Of a stretch of 61,024 nucleotides of DNA, positions 34,277 through 44,100 are shown one piece after another. Positions within the stretch are counted from its first letter, which is position 1, and every line of letters starts with the position of its first letter. This DNA comes from Agathobacter sp. (GTDB lineage Bacteria; Bacillota; Clostridia; Lachnospirales; Lachnospiraceae), in contig JALEZW010000019.1 in assembly GCA_022772675.1 (NCBI GenBank), positions 1 to 61,024 on the forward strand. Reading direction: 5' to 3'. Under the pieces are notes generated by a model that did no database searches, was not told the origin of the DNA, and worked only from the letters and a program-made list of their open reading frames with translations. The translations under genes were made by a program, and so were the position numbers.

Positions 34277-36826
34277 ATGCGGATAAATGGTTTTCTTCTG
34301 GCAGCATCAGATCAGAGCTGGCTGGATAAGGCAGGCAGTATGATCTCGGATGCGGTGGGCGGTGTCAGCGATGCCATTGGAAATGCAGTGGGTGGCGTTT
34401 TTGATGCCCTCTGGGAAAAGATTTACTGGGTGATTTACCAGTTGGAGATGGCAGTCTGCTATTTCATTGAGGCATTATATAAGATGTTTGAAATCTTTTC
34501 CGGAAAGTCCAAGGTTATTTATAATGGCGAAGGCACAAGCCTGATGGATGTGTTTTTCCAGCATTCCACCATCAATCATGTCTATATGGGCATGACCATA
34601 ATCGGTGTGAGTCTGTGCTTTGCATTTACGATTGCCGCAGTCATTAAGAAAATGTTTGACGTGGAAGATAAGATGAGGCAGTCACTGGGAGGAATCCTTG
34701 GAAATGCACTGAAAAGTATTATTACCATATTTTTAATCAGTGCCATTGTCATGGGAACGTTAAATGCGTCTAATATCCTGCTGCAGTATGTGAGTGAGTT
34801 GTTTGACACGGCAGAGACGAAAGATATCAAGTCAGAAATCACCTTTACAGATGATGATTTTGCAACCATGGCCCGGGTGCTCGATACCATAGGAAATTAT
34901 TCCCTGAACGAATCCTATGACAGCCGGTATAATATCAACAGCTGTTTTAATGCCATTCGTCCGGATATGCAAAGACTCCAGAACAATCATGTGTTTGATA
35001 TCTATTATAATTCTGTGGATTCATATGGAAGGCAGATAGAGACCTGGCAGTCTCTGTTACAGAAAATTGCCAATGCCCAGGATTTGAGCACGGACGTGAC
35101 TATGGATCGGACCTACCCGGCATTGACCACGGCAATCGTATCGGCTATGAAAGAACTGCATAATAATTATAACCTTCAGGCACTGGATCATGCAGGAAAT
35201 TCCTTTAATACGGTGGGGCAGGATTCCAGGATGGACCGGCTTTTGTTTCTGATGGGAACCATGGAGGCAGCCAAAAACTCAGAGTATAACAGAAATCCCA
35301 GTCTTACGGATGCTCTTCGCGGTCCCTATTATTCAGGAGAAAAAAGTGTTTATGATTATGACTCTGTGAAGCAGGATTTTAATCTTGCTCCATCGGCCAT
35401 GAGTTATGTCATGGTATTTATTGTGGCTTATCTGATGTTCAAGAACCTGCTTGTCATTATCATGAACTGTATTGCCCGTATCTTCGGACTGCTGGTGCTT
35501 TACCTTATTGCACCGCCGATTGTGGCCGTCCAGCCCCTTGATGACGGGGAGAAATTCAGAGAGTGGATTAAGGCCTTTGTGGTACAGACCTTCAGTGTGT
35601 TTGCTACGGTTATCGGAATGCGGATTCTGATGCTCTTTGTTCCGATCGTTATGAGCAGCAAACTGGTGCTCTTTGAAAACAGTCCGATTCTCAATATGCT
35701 CGCCAAGGCTCTGTTAATCTGGGGTGGCATGGAGGCTGCGAACCGGGCAACCGGTATGTTTACCGGTATTCTGACGCAGCAGGCCGGATTCCAGGCTGTT
35801 CAGGCCGGCGATATGAGCAGGTCCGCCGGGGCACTGGGGGCAGGAATCAGCAGTGTAGGTTCCGGTGCATTGTCAGGGGCAATAGGAGCTGCAAAAGCAG
35901 GCTGGGGTGTTGCCAAAGGAGCTGCCAAGCTTGGCGGACAGGCAGTGGGAGCTTTGGCCGGTGCAGGCTGGAGCGGTATGAAAGGTCTGGCAAACAGTGC
36001 ATACCGTGTAGGAGAAAAGGCCTCCGATAAAATAGCCCAGAGTAAGGGAAATAAGCGTTTAAATATTGATAATTTAGAGTATGCGGATGCCAAGTCCTCT
36101 GGCGGCGGTAAAGGCGGAGCCGCCGGAGGAAAGGGAGATGCAGCTTCCCAGAAGAATATGTCCGGGACAGGAAAGACCACCGGAGCCGGAGGTAAGGGCG
36201 GAGCCAAAGGAAATCCCCCGGGAGCCGGGAAAAAATTCTCTGCAGAAGATTTGGCTAAAATATTTGGTTCGGATCCGAAGCAGGGAGCCGATAATGGAAA
36301 TCTTCCAAAGAATGAATCGGATACAGGAAAAACCGATGATGATTTTGTATCCGGTTCCATCAATGATGTAGGAGATGAGGGGCAGGAGCCAGACATTCCG
36401 CTGAAGAGTGCTCCTCCTAAGAGAGAGGCTTCCACAGGAAGAAAATTCAGTCAGGAGCAGCTGGATGGTATATTTGGTAAAGCAAAATCTGAACCAAAGC
36501 CGGAACCGCCTAAGAATGAGTCGAAGACAGGAGTATCACAACCGGAAGTACCGAAGAATGAGTCAAAGACCGGTTCGAGCCAGCAGTCAGAGACACAGCA
36601 GAAGCCGTCTCAACCAATTCAGCTGGGCAGGATAAAGCCGAAACCGGGAACAAAGCCGAAAGGGGGAATAAAACTCCCAAATTCGCCGATGTATAGAGGG
36701 CTGAGAAGGTATATGCATAATGCTGGAAGCTCGTCAGATTCCACTAATAAGACTTCAACGAAATCATCCATACCGACTCCGCCACCGCTTAATAACCCGC
36801 TGCCAAATAATGAGAAAAAGAAGTAG
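34277..36826 (+). CDS. TrbL/VirB6-like polytopic channel protein with disordered docking tail
   Basis: An 849-residue membrane protein from ATG 34277 (AAGGAGG). About seven hydrophobic segments lie between residues 50 and 500, including IIGVSLCFAFTIAAVIKKMF, SIITIFLISAIVMGTLNA, IARIFGLLVLYLIAPPIVA and FSVFATVIGMRILMLFVP. A GA-rich segment then leads to a Gly/Pro/Lys-rich tail of over 250 residues. The order and spacing are those of TrbL/VirB6-like proteins of Gram-positive mobile elements. The tail contains KKFSAEDLAKIFG (652-664) and RKFSQEQLDGIFG (722-734), also found in family B protein B1, and three PKNES(K/D)TG units. It is the likely core of the inner-membrane channel, with the tail in the cytoplasm as a binding platform. 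Confidence 0.85.
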   Translation: MRINGFLLAASDQSWLDKAGSMISDAVGGVSDAIGNAVGGVFDALWEKIYWVIYQLEMAVCYFIEALYKMFEIFSGKSKVIYNGEGTSLMDVFFQHSTINHVYMGMTIIGVSLCFAFTIAAVIKKMFDVEDKMRQSLGGILGNALKSIITIFLISAIVMGTLNASNILLQYVSELFDTAETKDIKSEITFTDDDFATMARVLDTIGNYSLNESYDSRYNINSCFNAIRPDMQRLQNNHVFDIYYNSVDSYGRQIETWQSLLQKIANAQDLSTDVTMDRTYPALTTAIVSAMKELHNNYNLQALDHAGNSFNTVGQDSRMDRLLFLMGTMEAAKNSEYNRNPSLTDALRGPYYSGEKSVYDYDSVKQDFNLAPSAMSYVMVFIVAYLMFKNLLVIIMNCIARIFGLLVLYLIAPPIVAVQPLDDGEKFREWIKAFVVQTFSVFATVIGMRILMLFVPIVMSSKLVLFENSPILNMLAKALLIWGGMEAANRATGMFTGILTQQAGFQAVQAGDMSRSAGALGAGISSVGSGALSGAIGAAKAGWGVAKGAAKLGGQAVGALAGAGWSGMKGLANSAYRVGEKASDKIAQSKGNKRLNIDNLEYADAKSSGGGKGGAAGGKGDAASQKNMSGTGKTTGAGGKGGAKGNPPGAGKKFSAEDLAKIFGSDPKQGADNGNLPKNESDTGKTDDDFVSGSINDVGDEGQEPDIPLKSAPPKREASTGRKFSQEQLDGIFGKAKSEPKPEPPKNESKTGVSQPEVPKNESKTGSSQQSETQQKPSQPIQLGRIKPKPGTKPKGGIKLPNSPMYRGLRRYMHNAGSSSDSTNKTSTKSSIPTPPPLNNPLPNNEKKK

Positions 36827-36842
36827 GAAAGGCTAGAAAGTT

Positions 36843-39800
36843 ATGAGACTGATACCCGGTAAAACCAAGGTAAAAATTGAATTATTTAAGGGCGTTACTC
36901 TGGGGGATGTGATTATAGGCGGAATCGGAGGATTACTGCTTGTACTGATTGTTGTTTCCAGTCTGCCCCATAAGATTTATTTTGCAGTGGGCCTGCTGGC
37001 AATTGTTGCAGCACTGTTGTTTCGTCTGAATTCTGAGCCTACATATAAGTATGTTATTCATGTTTTAAAACATTTCGCATATCCGCGTCGTTATACGCGG
37101 TTATGCGATGATGAGTTACTGGTGATGCGTTACGCCGAAGACGGACAGGAGCAGATGGCAAATCTTCTTTTCCGTAAAAAAAAGCAGAAAGAAGAGGAAG
37201 AAAAGGCTGGCGAAACCGCAGAAGAAGTAGAGCCTGCTCAGGGAGCAGAACCGGAAGAAATCACGAAAGAGGCAGAGTCCTCAAAAGGATTTTTCAAGAA
37301 AAATACAAAAAAATCTGGTGGAGGTTATGACTCCACTGCAAAAAGCAAGGACATGCAGGACATTATTGCATTTACAGGAATCAGTAAAAACCTCATTGAG
37401 TACGGCGGATCCTACTATGGGGCAGTTCTGGAGATTCCTCCGCTGGAATTCCGTTTTTTCAGTGAGCATCGGCGGAATATGTCCATAGAAAACGGTCTGG
37501 GACGTGTGTTAAGAAGCATCAGTCCCAACTATTGCGCAAATATTGTGAAGCTGGAGAGGCCTGTGCAGTATAGTTCCTACCTTGATCAGGAATACGATAA
37601 ACTGGACAGGCTAAAAGAGTCTTACGAAAAGGGAATGCTCACCGAGGAAGAATTAAAAGCAAGGGTGGAGGTTCTCTATGACCGTTTAAATGAATTGAAC
37701 GATATGTGTACCACCGATAAGGTGGTTGCTCCCTTTTATTATCTGGTGCTGTATGACAGTGACAGGCATCAGCTGGAGATGGAAGTGTCCAATGCCATCG
37801 AATCCCTGCAGGCAGGTGAGATGGATCCCCACCGGTTAAATGATAAGGAACTTGCGATTTTCTTAAAATACAGCAACCAGATGGATTTTGACGAGACAGA
37901 TATTGATAAGATTCCCCCTGAGGCCTATGCAGAATGGGCTATGCCACAGTCGGTTGACATAAAGATGCGGTCGGTTGAGGTGAATCATATTATCACCCAT
38001 AATTTTTGTATCATGGGTTATCCGGCCATTGTGGGGGATGCATGGCTGGCAGGTGTCATGTCCCTGTCGGCTACGAAATGTGTTGTGAAATGTAAGCCCA
38101 TGGACAGAAGCAAGGCGATTCGTGCCATTGACCGTTCCCTGCAGGAACTGCGTGGACAGTACATGGCGACAAATGTAGATTCCAAGCAGATTGAGTTGCA
38201 GACCCATATTGACACCTTAAGTGAACTGCTGGTGATGTTAAATCAGGATAACGAGTCTCTGCTGGAGGTCAATGTCTATGTAACAGCATACGATATGATG
38301 AGGACCGAGGAATTATATCAGGTAAAATATCCGGAGTCTGCGCTGGTACATATTGCCAATATGAAGAAGCTGGTACGCCGGATCTATCAGGAAAACGGTA
38401 TGCGTCTTCACAACATGGATTTTGAACAGGTACAGGCATTTATCGGTTCTCAGGTCAGCGGCTATGATCCCCTTGCCAAAGAGGGTCGTGGAATACCAAG
38501 CAACACAGTTGCAGCTTGCTATCCCTGGATTTTTGATCATGTATCGGATGCGGGTGGTATTCATCTTGGTAATAATGAAGGAGTTCCGGTATTTATTGAT
38601 TTCTTCCGCAGGGACAGTGAACGAATCAACTCCAACATGGTTATCATGGGTAAATCCGGTTCCGGAAAATCATATGCCACAAAGAGTCTTTTGACCAATC
38701 TGGCAGCGGATGACTGTAAGATTTTTATTCTGGACCCGGAAAATGAGTATACAGAGCTTGCCAATAACCTGCATGGAAAATTTATCAATGTGGGAAATGC
38801 CCAGTACGGGCGGCTGAATCCCTTCCAGATTATTACCTCCATGGATGATGAGGATGGGGATGAGGATACGGTATCCGGCAGCTATGCAACCCATCTGCAG
38901 TTTCTGGAGGAGTTCTTCCGGCAGATTCTGCCGGACTGTGATAAGGATGCCATGGAGTATCTGAACAGTCTGATTGACCGGATGTATCTGAACCATGGCA
39001 TAACCATGGATACGGATCTGTCAAAGCTGCGTCCGGAGGATTATCCGATTTTTGATGATCTCTATGATGAGATTCTGGAAGAGTTCCAGCAGACGGACAA
39101 TGAATATATCCGTTCAATCCTGCGTGTCCTGATGAACTATATTGCAAAGTTCTCCACAGGCGGAAGAAATGCGAATATCTGGAATGGTCCATCTACCATT
39201 ACGACAGATGAGAATTTTACGGTATTTAATTTCCAGAGTCTTCTGGCAAACCGGAATGGAACCATTGCCAATGCACAGATGCTTCTGGTACTCAAATACA
39301 TTGATAACGAAATCATTAAAAACAGGGATTATAACACCAGATACCACTTAAATCGAAAAATTGTCGTAGTCATTGATGAGGCACATGTTTTCATTGATAC
39401 GAAGTTTCCGGTGGCACTGGATTTCATGTTCCAGCTGGCAAAGCGTATCCGTAAGTACAACGGTATGCAGATTGTCATTACGCAGAATATCAAGGACTTT
39501 GTAGGAAGTGAGGAAATTGCCCGTAAGTCTACGGCTATTATCAATGCCTGCCAGTACAGCTTTATCTTTGCGCTGTCACCAAACGATATGGATGATCTCT
39601 GTACCCTTTATGCAAAGTCCGGCGGCATCAATGAGAGTGAGCAGGAGCAGATCACCACGGCACCCCGTGGTCAGGCATTTACCGTGATGAGTCCCACCAG
39701 CCGTACTAATTTCCGTGTTGAGGTACCGGAGGATGTGGTGGAAATGTTCTCGGAGCAGGAATATGTGAGCAAGTATTTTGCCGGGGAAGCAGGAGCCGAA

Positions 39801-40862
39801 ATCTGGGAAGACTTTATAGGAGACAGCCGGGAGAAACGTGCTGTCTATATGGAAGAAAACGGAATCAAGGAACCGGAAGAGCAGATACCACTGGAAGAGG
39901 AAACAAAGAGTCAGGTTACCTTTATCGAGCTGGATGAGGCAGAGGAGGAACTGGGACAGAATGTATCGGATATCATGAATGAGATGCAGGGTACCGGCGG
40001 AAAAGTTTCCTTTGAGGAAGCAGACGTAAAGCCGGGCAGTGTCCTGTTCGAGGAGGCAGAGGAAGAAACCCGGGAAGAAAGTGGAAGTGTCCTGTTTGAG
40101 GAAGTGGAGGAAGAACCTGAGGAGGAAAGCGGAAGTGTTCTGTTTGAGGAGGATAAAGAAGAACCGGAACAGAGGAAGCAGGAAATGCCCCAGACATCTG
40201 CAGAGAGCTCCGAGAACTCTTCTCTGTCAGAAGTTCAGAATCTTTTGAATGGTTTGCTGGGCAGATTCAGCTACGAGGCAATCCTTCAGGAAATCAAACG
40301 TGCGGTAAAAGATGAACTGCAGAGTGAGCTGGAAGGAAAAAATCTTGTTCCGGCACAGACCGCAGCGCAGGCCGCTCCTTCCGAAGAGGAAAGTTACGAT
40401 GGACTGTTTGGACAGGATACCGGGGGATCCGATGATGAGGAGGACGATATCTATGCCGGCTTCTTTGGAACAGACGAAGAGGACGAGAGTATGGCATCCG
40501 GCTTCTTTGGAGATGAAGAGGAAGAAGAAAGGCAAGAGGATGAGAGCATGGAATCCGGCTTCTTTGGAGATGAAGAGGAAGAAGAAAGGCAAGAGGATGA
40601 GAGCATGGCATCCGGCTTCTTTGAAGATGAAGACGAAGAGGAGGAAGAAGGCGAAAAGGATGTCGAGGATGAGACGGATGAAGAGCTTGCAGATGATTTC
40701 ATGAGACTCTTTGCCGAACAGGAAGAAATCGAAAAGAACATTCTGCCGTTTGATGTGATGGTAGAGGATAATATTGATGTAATGGATGTTACCTTAGAGG
40801 AACTGACGCAATATAATAACCGTTTGTTGTATGGAAAGAAAGAGGAGGATGAACTGCTATGA
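36843..40862 (+). CDS. VirB3-VirB4 fusion ATPase with long acidic repeat tail
   Basis: A 1339-residue motor protein. Residues 1-95 are a PrgI/VirB3-like part with two membrane segments (VTLGDVIIGGIGGLLLVLIV and IYFAVGLLAIVAALLF). Residues about 180-1000 are a VirB4 ATPase: G603-S610 (GKSGSGKS, Walker A), FILDPENEYTEL, and D845-E846 in VVVIDEAHVF (Walker B), then the sensor QIVITQNIKDF. Usual VirB4 proteins end near here. Another 300 residues follow, very acidic, with three 16-residue GSVLFEE units and three 19-residue ESMASGFFGDEEEEE units. VirB4 powers pilus assembly and transport. The tail could recruit basic or K-rich substrates such as family B; this is inference. Stop overlaps the STAS gene start. 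Confidence 0.93.
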   Translation: MRLIPGKTKVKIELFKGVTLGDVIIGGIGGLLLVLIVVSSLPHKIYFAVGLLAIVAALLFRLNSEPTYKYVIHVLKHFAYPRRYTRLCDDELLVMRYAEDGQEQMANLLFRKKKQKEEEEKAGETAEEVEPAQGAEPEEITKEAESSKGFFKKNTKKSGGGYDSTAKSKDMQDIIAFTGISKNLIEYGGSYYGAVLEIPPLEFRFFSEHRRNMSIENGLGRVLRSISPNYCANIVKLERPVQYSSYLDQEYDKLDRLKESYEKGMLTEEELKARVEVLYDRLNELNDMCTTDKVVAPFYYLVLYDSDRHQLEMEVSNAIESLQAGEMDPHRLNDKELAIFLKYSNQMDFDETDIDKIPPEAYAEWAMPQSVDIKMRSVEVNHIITHNFCIMGYPAIVGDAWLAGVMSLSATKCVVKCKPMDRSKAIRAIDRSLQELRGQYMATNVDSKQIELQTHIDTLSELLVMLNQDNESLLEVNVYVTAYDMMRTEELYQVKYPESALVHIANMKKLVRRIYQENGMRLHNMDFEQVQAFIGSQVSGYDPLAKEGRGIPSNTVAACYPWIFDHVSDAGGIHLGNNEGVPVFIDFFRRDSERINSNMVIMGKSGSGKSYATKSLLTNLAADDCKIFILDPENEYTELANNLHGKFINVGNAQYGRLNPFQIITSMDDEDGDEDTVSGSYATHLQFLEEFFRQILPDCDKDAMEYLNSLIDRMYLNHGITMDTDLSKLRPEDYPIFDDLYDEILEEFQQTDNEYIRSILRVLMNYIAKFSTGGRNANIWNGPSTITTDENFTVFNFQSLLANRNGTIANAQMLLVLKYIDNEIIKNRDYNTRYHLNRKIVVVIDEAHVFIDTKFPVALDFMFQLAKRIRKYNGMQIVITQNIKDFVGSEEIARKSTAIINACQYSFIFALSPNDMDDLCTLYAKSGGINESEQEQITTAPRGQAFTVMSPTSRTNFRVEVPEDVVEMFSEQEYVSKYFAGEAGAEIWEDFIGDSREKRAVYMEENGIKEPEEQIPLEEETKSQVTFIELDEAEEELGQNVSDIMNEMQGTGGKVSFEEADVKPGSVLFEEAEEETREESGSVLFEEVEEEPEEESGSVLFEEDKEEPEQRKQEMPQTSAESSENSSLSEVQNLLNGLLGRFSYEAILQEIKRAVKDELQSELEGKNLVPAQTAAQAAPSEEESYDGLFGQDTGGSDDEEDDIYAGFFGTDEEDESMASGFFGDEEEEERQEDESMESGFFGDEEEEERQEDESMASGFFEDEDEEEEEGEKDVEDETDEELADDFMRLFAEQEEIEKNILPFDVMVEDNIDVMDVTLEELTQYNNRLLYGKKEEDELL
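40035..40178 (+). repeat. Three 48-bp tandem repeats in the virB4-like gene
   Basis: Units at 40035, 40083 and 40131 encode GSVLFEE followed by acidic residues and Ser. They differ by several bases, so the array is older than the 57-bp one behind it. Confidence 0.75.
40479..40649 (+). repeat. Three 57-bp tandem repeats in the virB4-like gene
   Basis: Units at 40479, 40536 and 40593; the first two are nearly identical and the third diverges at its end. Each encodes 19 residues with the core SGFF(G/E)DE. The near identity suggests recent copy-number change. Confidence 0.8.
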
Positions 40863-41158
40863 CAATTAAACTGATCAATCATGGTGATACTGGAATTTTG
40901 CAGCTGGAGGGACGTCTGGATACCAATACATCTCCGGAGGCAGAGCAGGTTTTCGAACAGATGACAGAGCGTTTTGAACATGTGGTTTTGGATATGGCAC
41001 AGCTTTCCTATGTATCCAGTGCGGGACTTCGGGTGTTAAAACGCCTGCATATGGCAATGGCAAAGAAAAAGGGAACACTGGAGCTTAAGAATGTCAACAA
41101 AATGGTCATGGAAGTATTTGAAATGACCGGATTTGCAGGACTTTTAAAGTTTGTTTAG
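40859..41158 (+). CDS. STAS-domain anti-anti-sigma-type regulator (SpoIIAA/RsbV-like)
   Basis: A 99-residue single STAS domain with the full family pattern: LEGRLDTNTSPE at the first helix, HVVLDMAQLSYVSSAGLRVL, where Ser53/Ser54 cover the phosphorylation site, and KNVNKMVMEVFEMTGF. In SpoIIAA/RsbV systems an anti-sigma kinase phosphorylates this serine and a PP2C phosphatase such as the one at 18397 removes it. Here no RsbW/SpoIIAB-type kinase and no extra sigma factor is visible in the window, so the partner switch may act on another target, possibly the secretion ATPase next to it. Start overlaps the virB4-like stop (ATGA) and is preceded by GAGGAGG, so it is translated together with the motor protein. 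Confidence 0.88.
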   Translation: MTIKLINHGDTGILQLEGRLDTNTSPEAEQVFEQMTERFEHVVLDMAQLSYVSSAGLRVLKRLHMAMAKKKGTLELKNVNKMVMEVFEMTGFAGLLKFV

Positions 41159-41163
41159 GAGGA

Positions 41164-41178
41164 AAGCCCCCGGGGCTT
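41164..41178. other. Short GC-rich palindrome between STAS gene and giant secreted protein gene
   Basis: AAGCCCC and GGGGCTT around a single C, directly after the STAS stop. It is too short to terminate and has no T-run; it may slow translation re-initiation or be chance. Confidence 0.3.
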
Positions 41179-41192
41179 ATGAGGTGCGTGGT

Positions 41193-44100
41193 ATGAATAA
41201 GAGCGTATGTTTAAAATGGATCAGGGGAGTATGTATTCTATTTGCAGTCTGCGTTCTGTTTGCTGTTTTTATCAATGCGGATCAGGCAAAGGCAGAGGAA
41301 AACAATACTTATCTGCTTTCGGTATCCACCGGAGAGTCAACGGGAAAAAATGTCCAGTATATTGCTGTCATCTATAAGGACGACAATGGAAAGACCAGAA
41401 AACATTTCCTGTTTCCGGGAGAGGATTCCCTGTCAGAGGGGTATGCAAGGGCGGCAGAGAAAAATAAAGATGAACTGCAGAAAAAGCTTGACAATGCATC
41501 CACTGTGATGGGATTTAACATTACCGATTATAAATCCAGAAAAGGACTCACACAAAGCTATGCAACAGACGATTTTCTGTTTACACCTGCTTACAATCTG
41601 AAGGAAATAGAAAAGATTCAGATCTGTACTTTTGGAAACAGTCAGTGGTCAGTTCCGGAGATGAAGCTGTACCGTGTGAGCGATATCTATGGACTGAACA
41701 TGCTGGGAGGCTATTCCGGACAGTATTATATTGACTTCAGTGGAACACTGATTGCGGAGTACGCATCCAGCCGTGGTACTTTAAGCTGGACCTCCAGTGA
41801 GCTGTTTTCCATTCAGCCCAAGGGAGATTCCAATGGAGAGTTCAAGCTGGAGACAGGGTTGAACAAGGCCTACAGCACACATGAGGTAGGAAAGTTCGGT
41901 GTAGAAATGAGTCTGGCTGACTGCTATGGTGCCGGCATTGAAGCACTGGTTTCCGAGTTCAGCAACTATCAGGAGATTGCTAAGAGAAGTCAGCTGAGCA
42001 GCATGGGACTGATGGAAACACTCGTCCTGAATGTGCGATATAAGGATAAGAGCGGTATTGCCCATGAAGTACAGGTTCCAATGGTTGCCAATACGATTCT
42101 GTCTGCATTGGAGCAGGGGACGTTAAAGACGGACAGTCAGATTCTGGGAGTTGCCCAGCAGGGAGAAAAGCTTGCGTTTGCCGTCTCTTTTCCGAATTGT
42201 GAAGAGATAATAGATATCCATATTGCATACGGAGATGTGACAAACAGCATTATGCCCTATGTTACCCAGAAGAATACATCAAGAGTTGATGCTTTAAAGA
42301 TCGGAACGCAGAACGCAGATAATCTTAGTTTTACAAAGCTTACAATCTGTGAGCTTGACGCACAGGGAACCCTTAAGACCAGCCTGAATTCCGGAATGCT
42401 GCAGTCAGAGATTGAAAGCGGCGGGGATGTGAAGTGGTACACTGTGGCAGAGTCTGATCGGGGAATTCAGCTGGCACCTAAGAGTAAGGCATATTCCAAA
42501 ATTACTTTTTTAAATGAAAAAGACAGGACGAAAGAGCCTGTGACAAAGAAAACAGGAACAACGTATCTGGTGATGGTGACGACTGATGAAATTTCATCTG
42601 CCGGAACGGCAGATGATGTTACCGTCCAGCTGGAGTACACCAATAAGGAAGGAAAAAAAGAGTGCGAATCGGACGAAGTAAGTCTCCAGAATGGAGAGTC
42701 TGTAAAGGATTTCTATGGCTACTGGTCAGGTAAGGAAGGCGGCGGAAATAAAGCAACGGGGATGCAGCGGGTACTTACAGCAGCAGGGCAGACATTCTGC
42801 TGTCCGATAACCATTCAGAATGTGGAAGACCTTACCGGCATCAAGCTTTCCAAAAAGGGAAAGGATGACTGGCAGATTTATGGTATTCAGATTTATGATA
42901 TACAGGGGGCGTTACCGGCAAGAGAGGGAAAGTGGCTGAGCGAACAGCAGAAAAACGGCAGCTACATGACAGACCGGGTATACACCCGTGCAATAGATGA
43001 CAGTAATCCTTTGGTTCGTATGTCGAATCTGGCTACGCTGGTGAAAAAAAATAAATTTTTCTCGATTTCACAGAATGGAGAAACGGTCTCTATTTCCGAA
43101 AAGAAATATGACTGGTCCAACCAGCGCTATTCCATGGATTATGAGACGACACAGAAAGATCTGGGATTTACAACGGACCTGTGTAACTATACTGTTACGG
43201 TTTCTGTGGCAGATGACGCGGTAACAGACTTTGATTCCGGTGACTGTGGTTCCAAGGGGAAATTTTATTTCCAGCTGGTATTTGAAAATGGCAGCAGTGC
43301 TTATGTACTTGCCAATCAGCAGCTGTCAGCGGACGGTTTCCGTGCCGGCTATGATGAGAGTTTTAAGATTGCCACCAACCGGAATTATGGGGAGCTGTCA
43401 GCAGTAAAGATTATTCCGGATGATATGATTTCCAATGATTCGGGAACCGGTGTCTATGATAAGTTAAAAGTGAATCAGATCCGGGTTTTGAAGGACAGCG
43501 AAAATGGTACCAACCGGGAATGGATCATAGACAATATCGGCTGGGTCAATATACCCTATGTGGATGAAGTGGGACGAAATGCTTCTTTCCCCAATGGACG
43601 AAGTGAATCGGAAATCTGTCAGACTTATCCGGTATCCGATGCCAGCTACAGTGTAAAACTTGATTTTGAGATTGCAAATCATAATCTTGTGGATGGGGAG
43701 ACTCCGTTCCAGGGACAGATGTATGCGAAAATTGTATATATTGACGATACAGGAAGAACGCAGTACTGTTCGGTTGATGTGGTTAAGGCCATGTATGATT
43801 ATTTGGAGATGTCTCCATCCTGGACAGAGAAAGAGACATCAACCAGTGAGATTGTTCAGGATGCAACCAAGGATTCTAAAAAAATGACGGTCAGCAATCC
43901 GGCTTATATGTTCCAGAGCGGTAAAGTCAATCATTTCTATGTGAACTTGTCCCGGGCAAAGACCTTAAAGAGTATTCAGTTCAGTGGGCAGAGTTCGCTG
44001 ACCTGTAAGTGGGTTGTGGATAATCTTTCCATTTTCAGGGTTCTTCGTCAGGGCACCTTAAAAATGACGGATGATAACCAGTATCTGCACAATGACCAGA

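Noticed and set aside
40227..40981. Several minus-strand and alternative frames behind the VirB4 Walker motifs
   Set aside because: They mirror the acidic repeats of the virB4-like gene and lack start signals.
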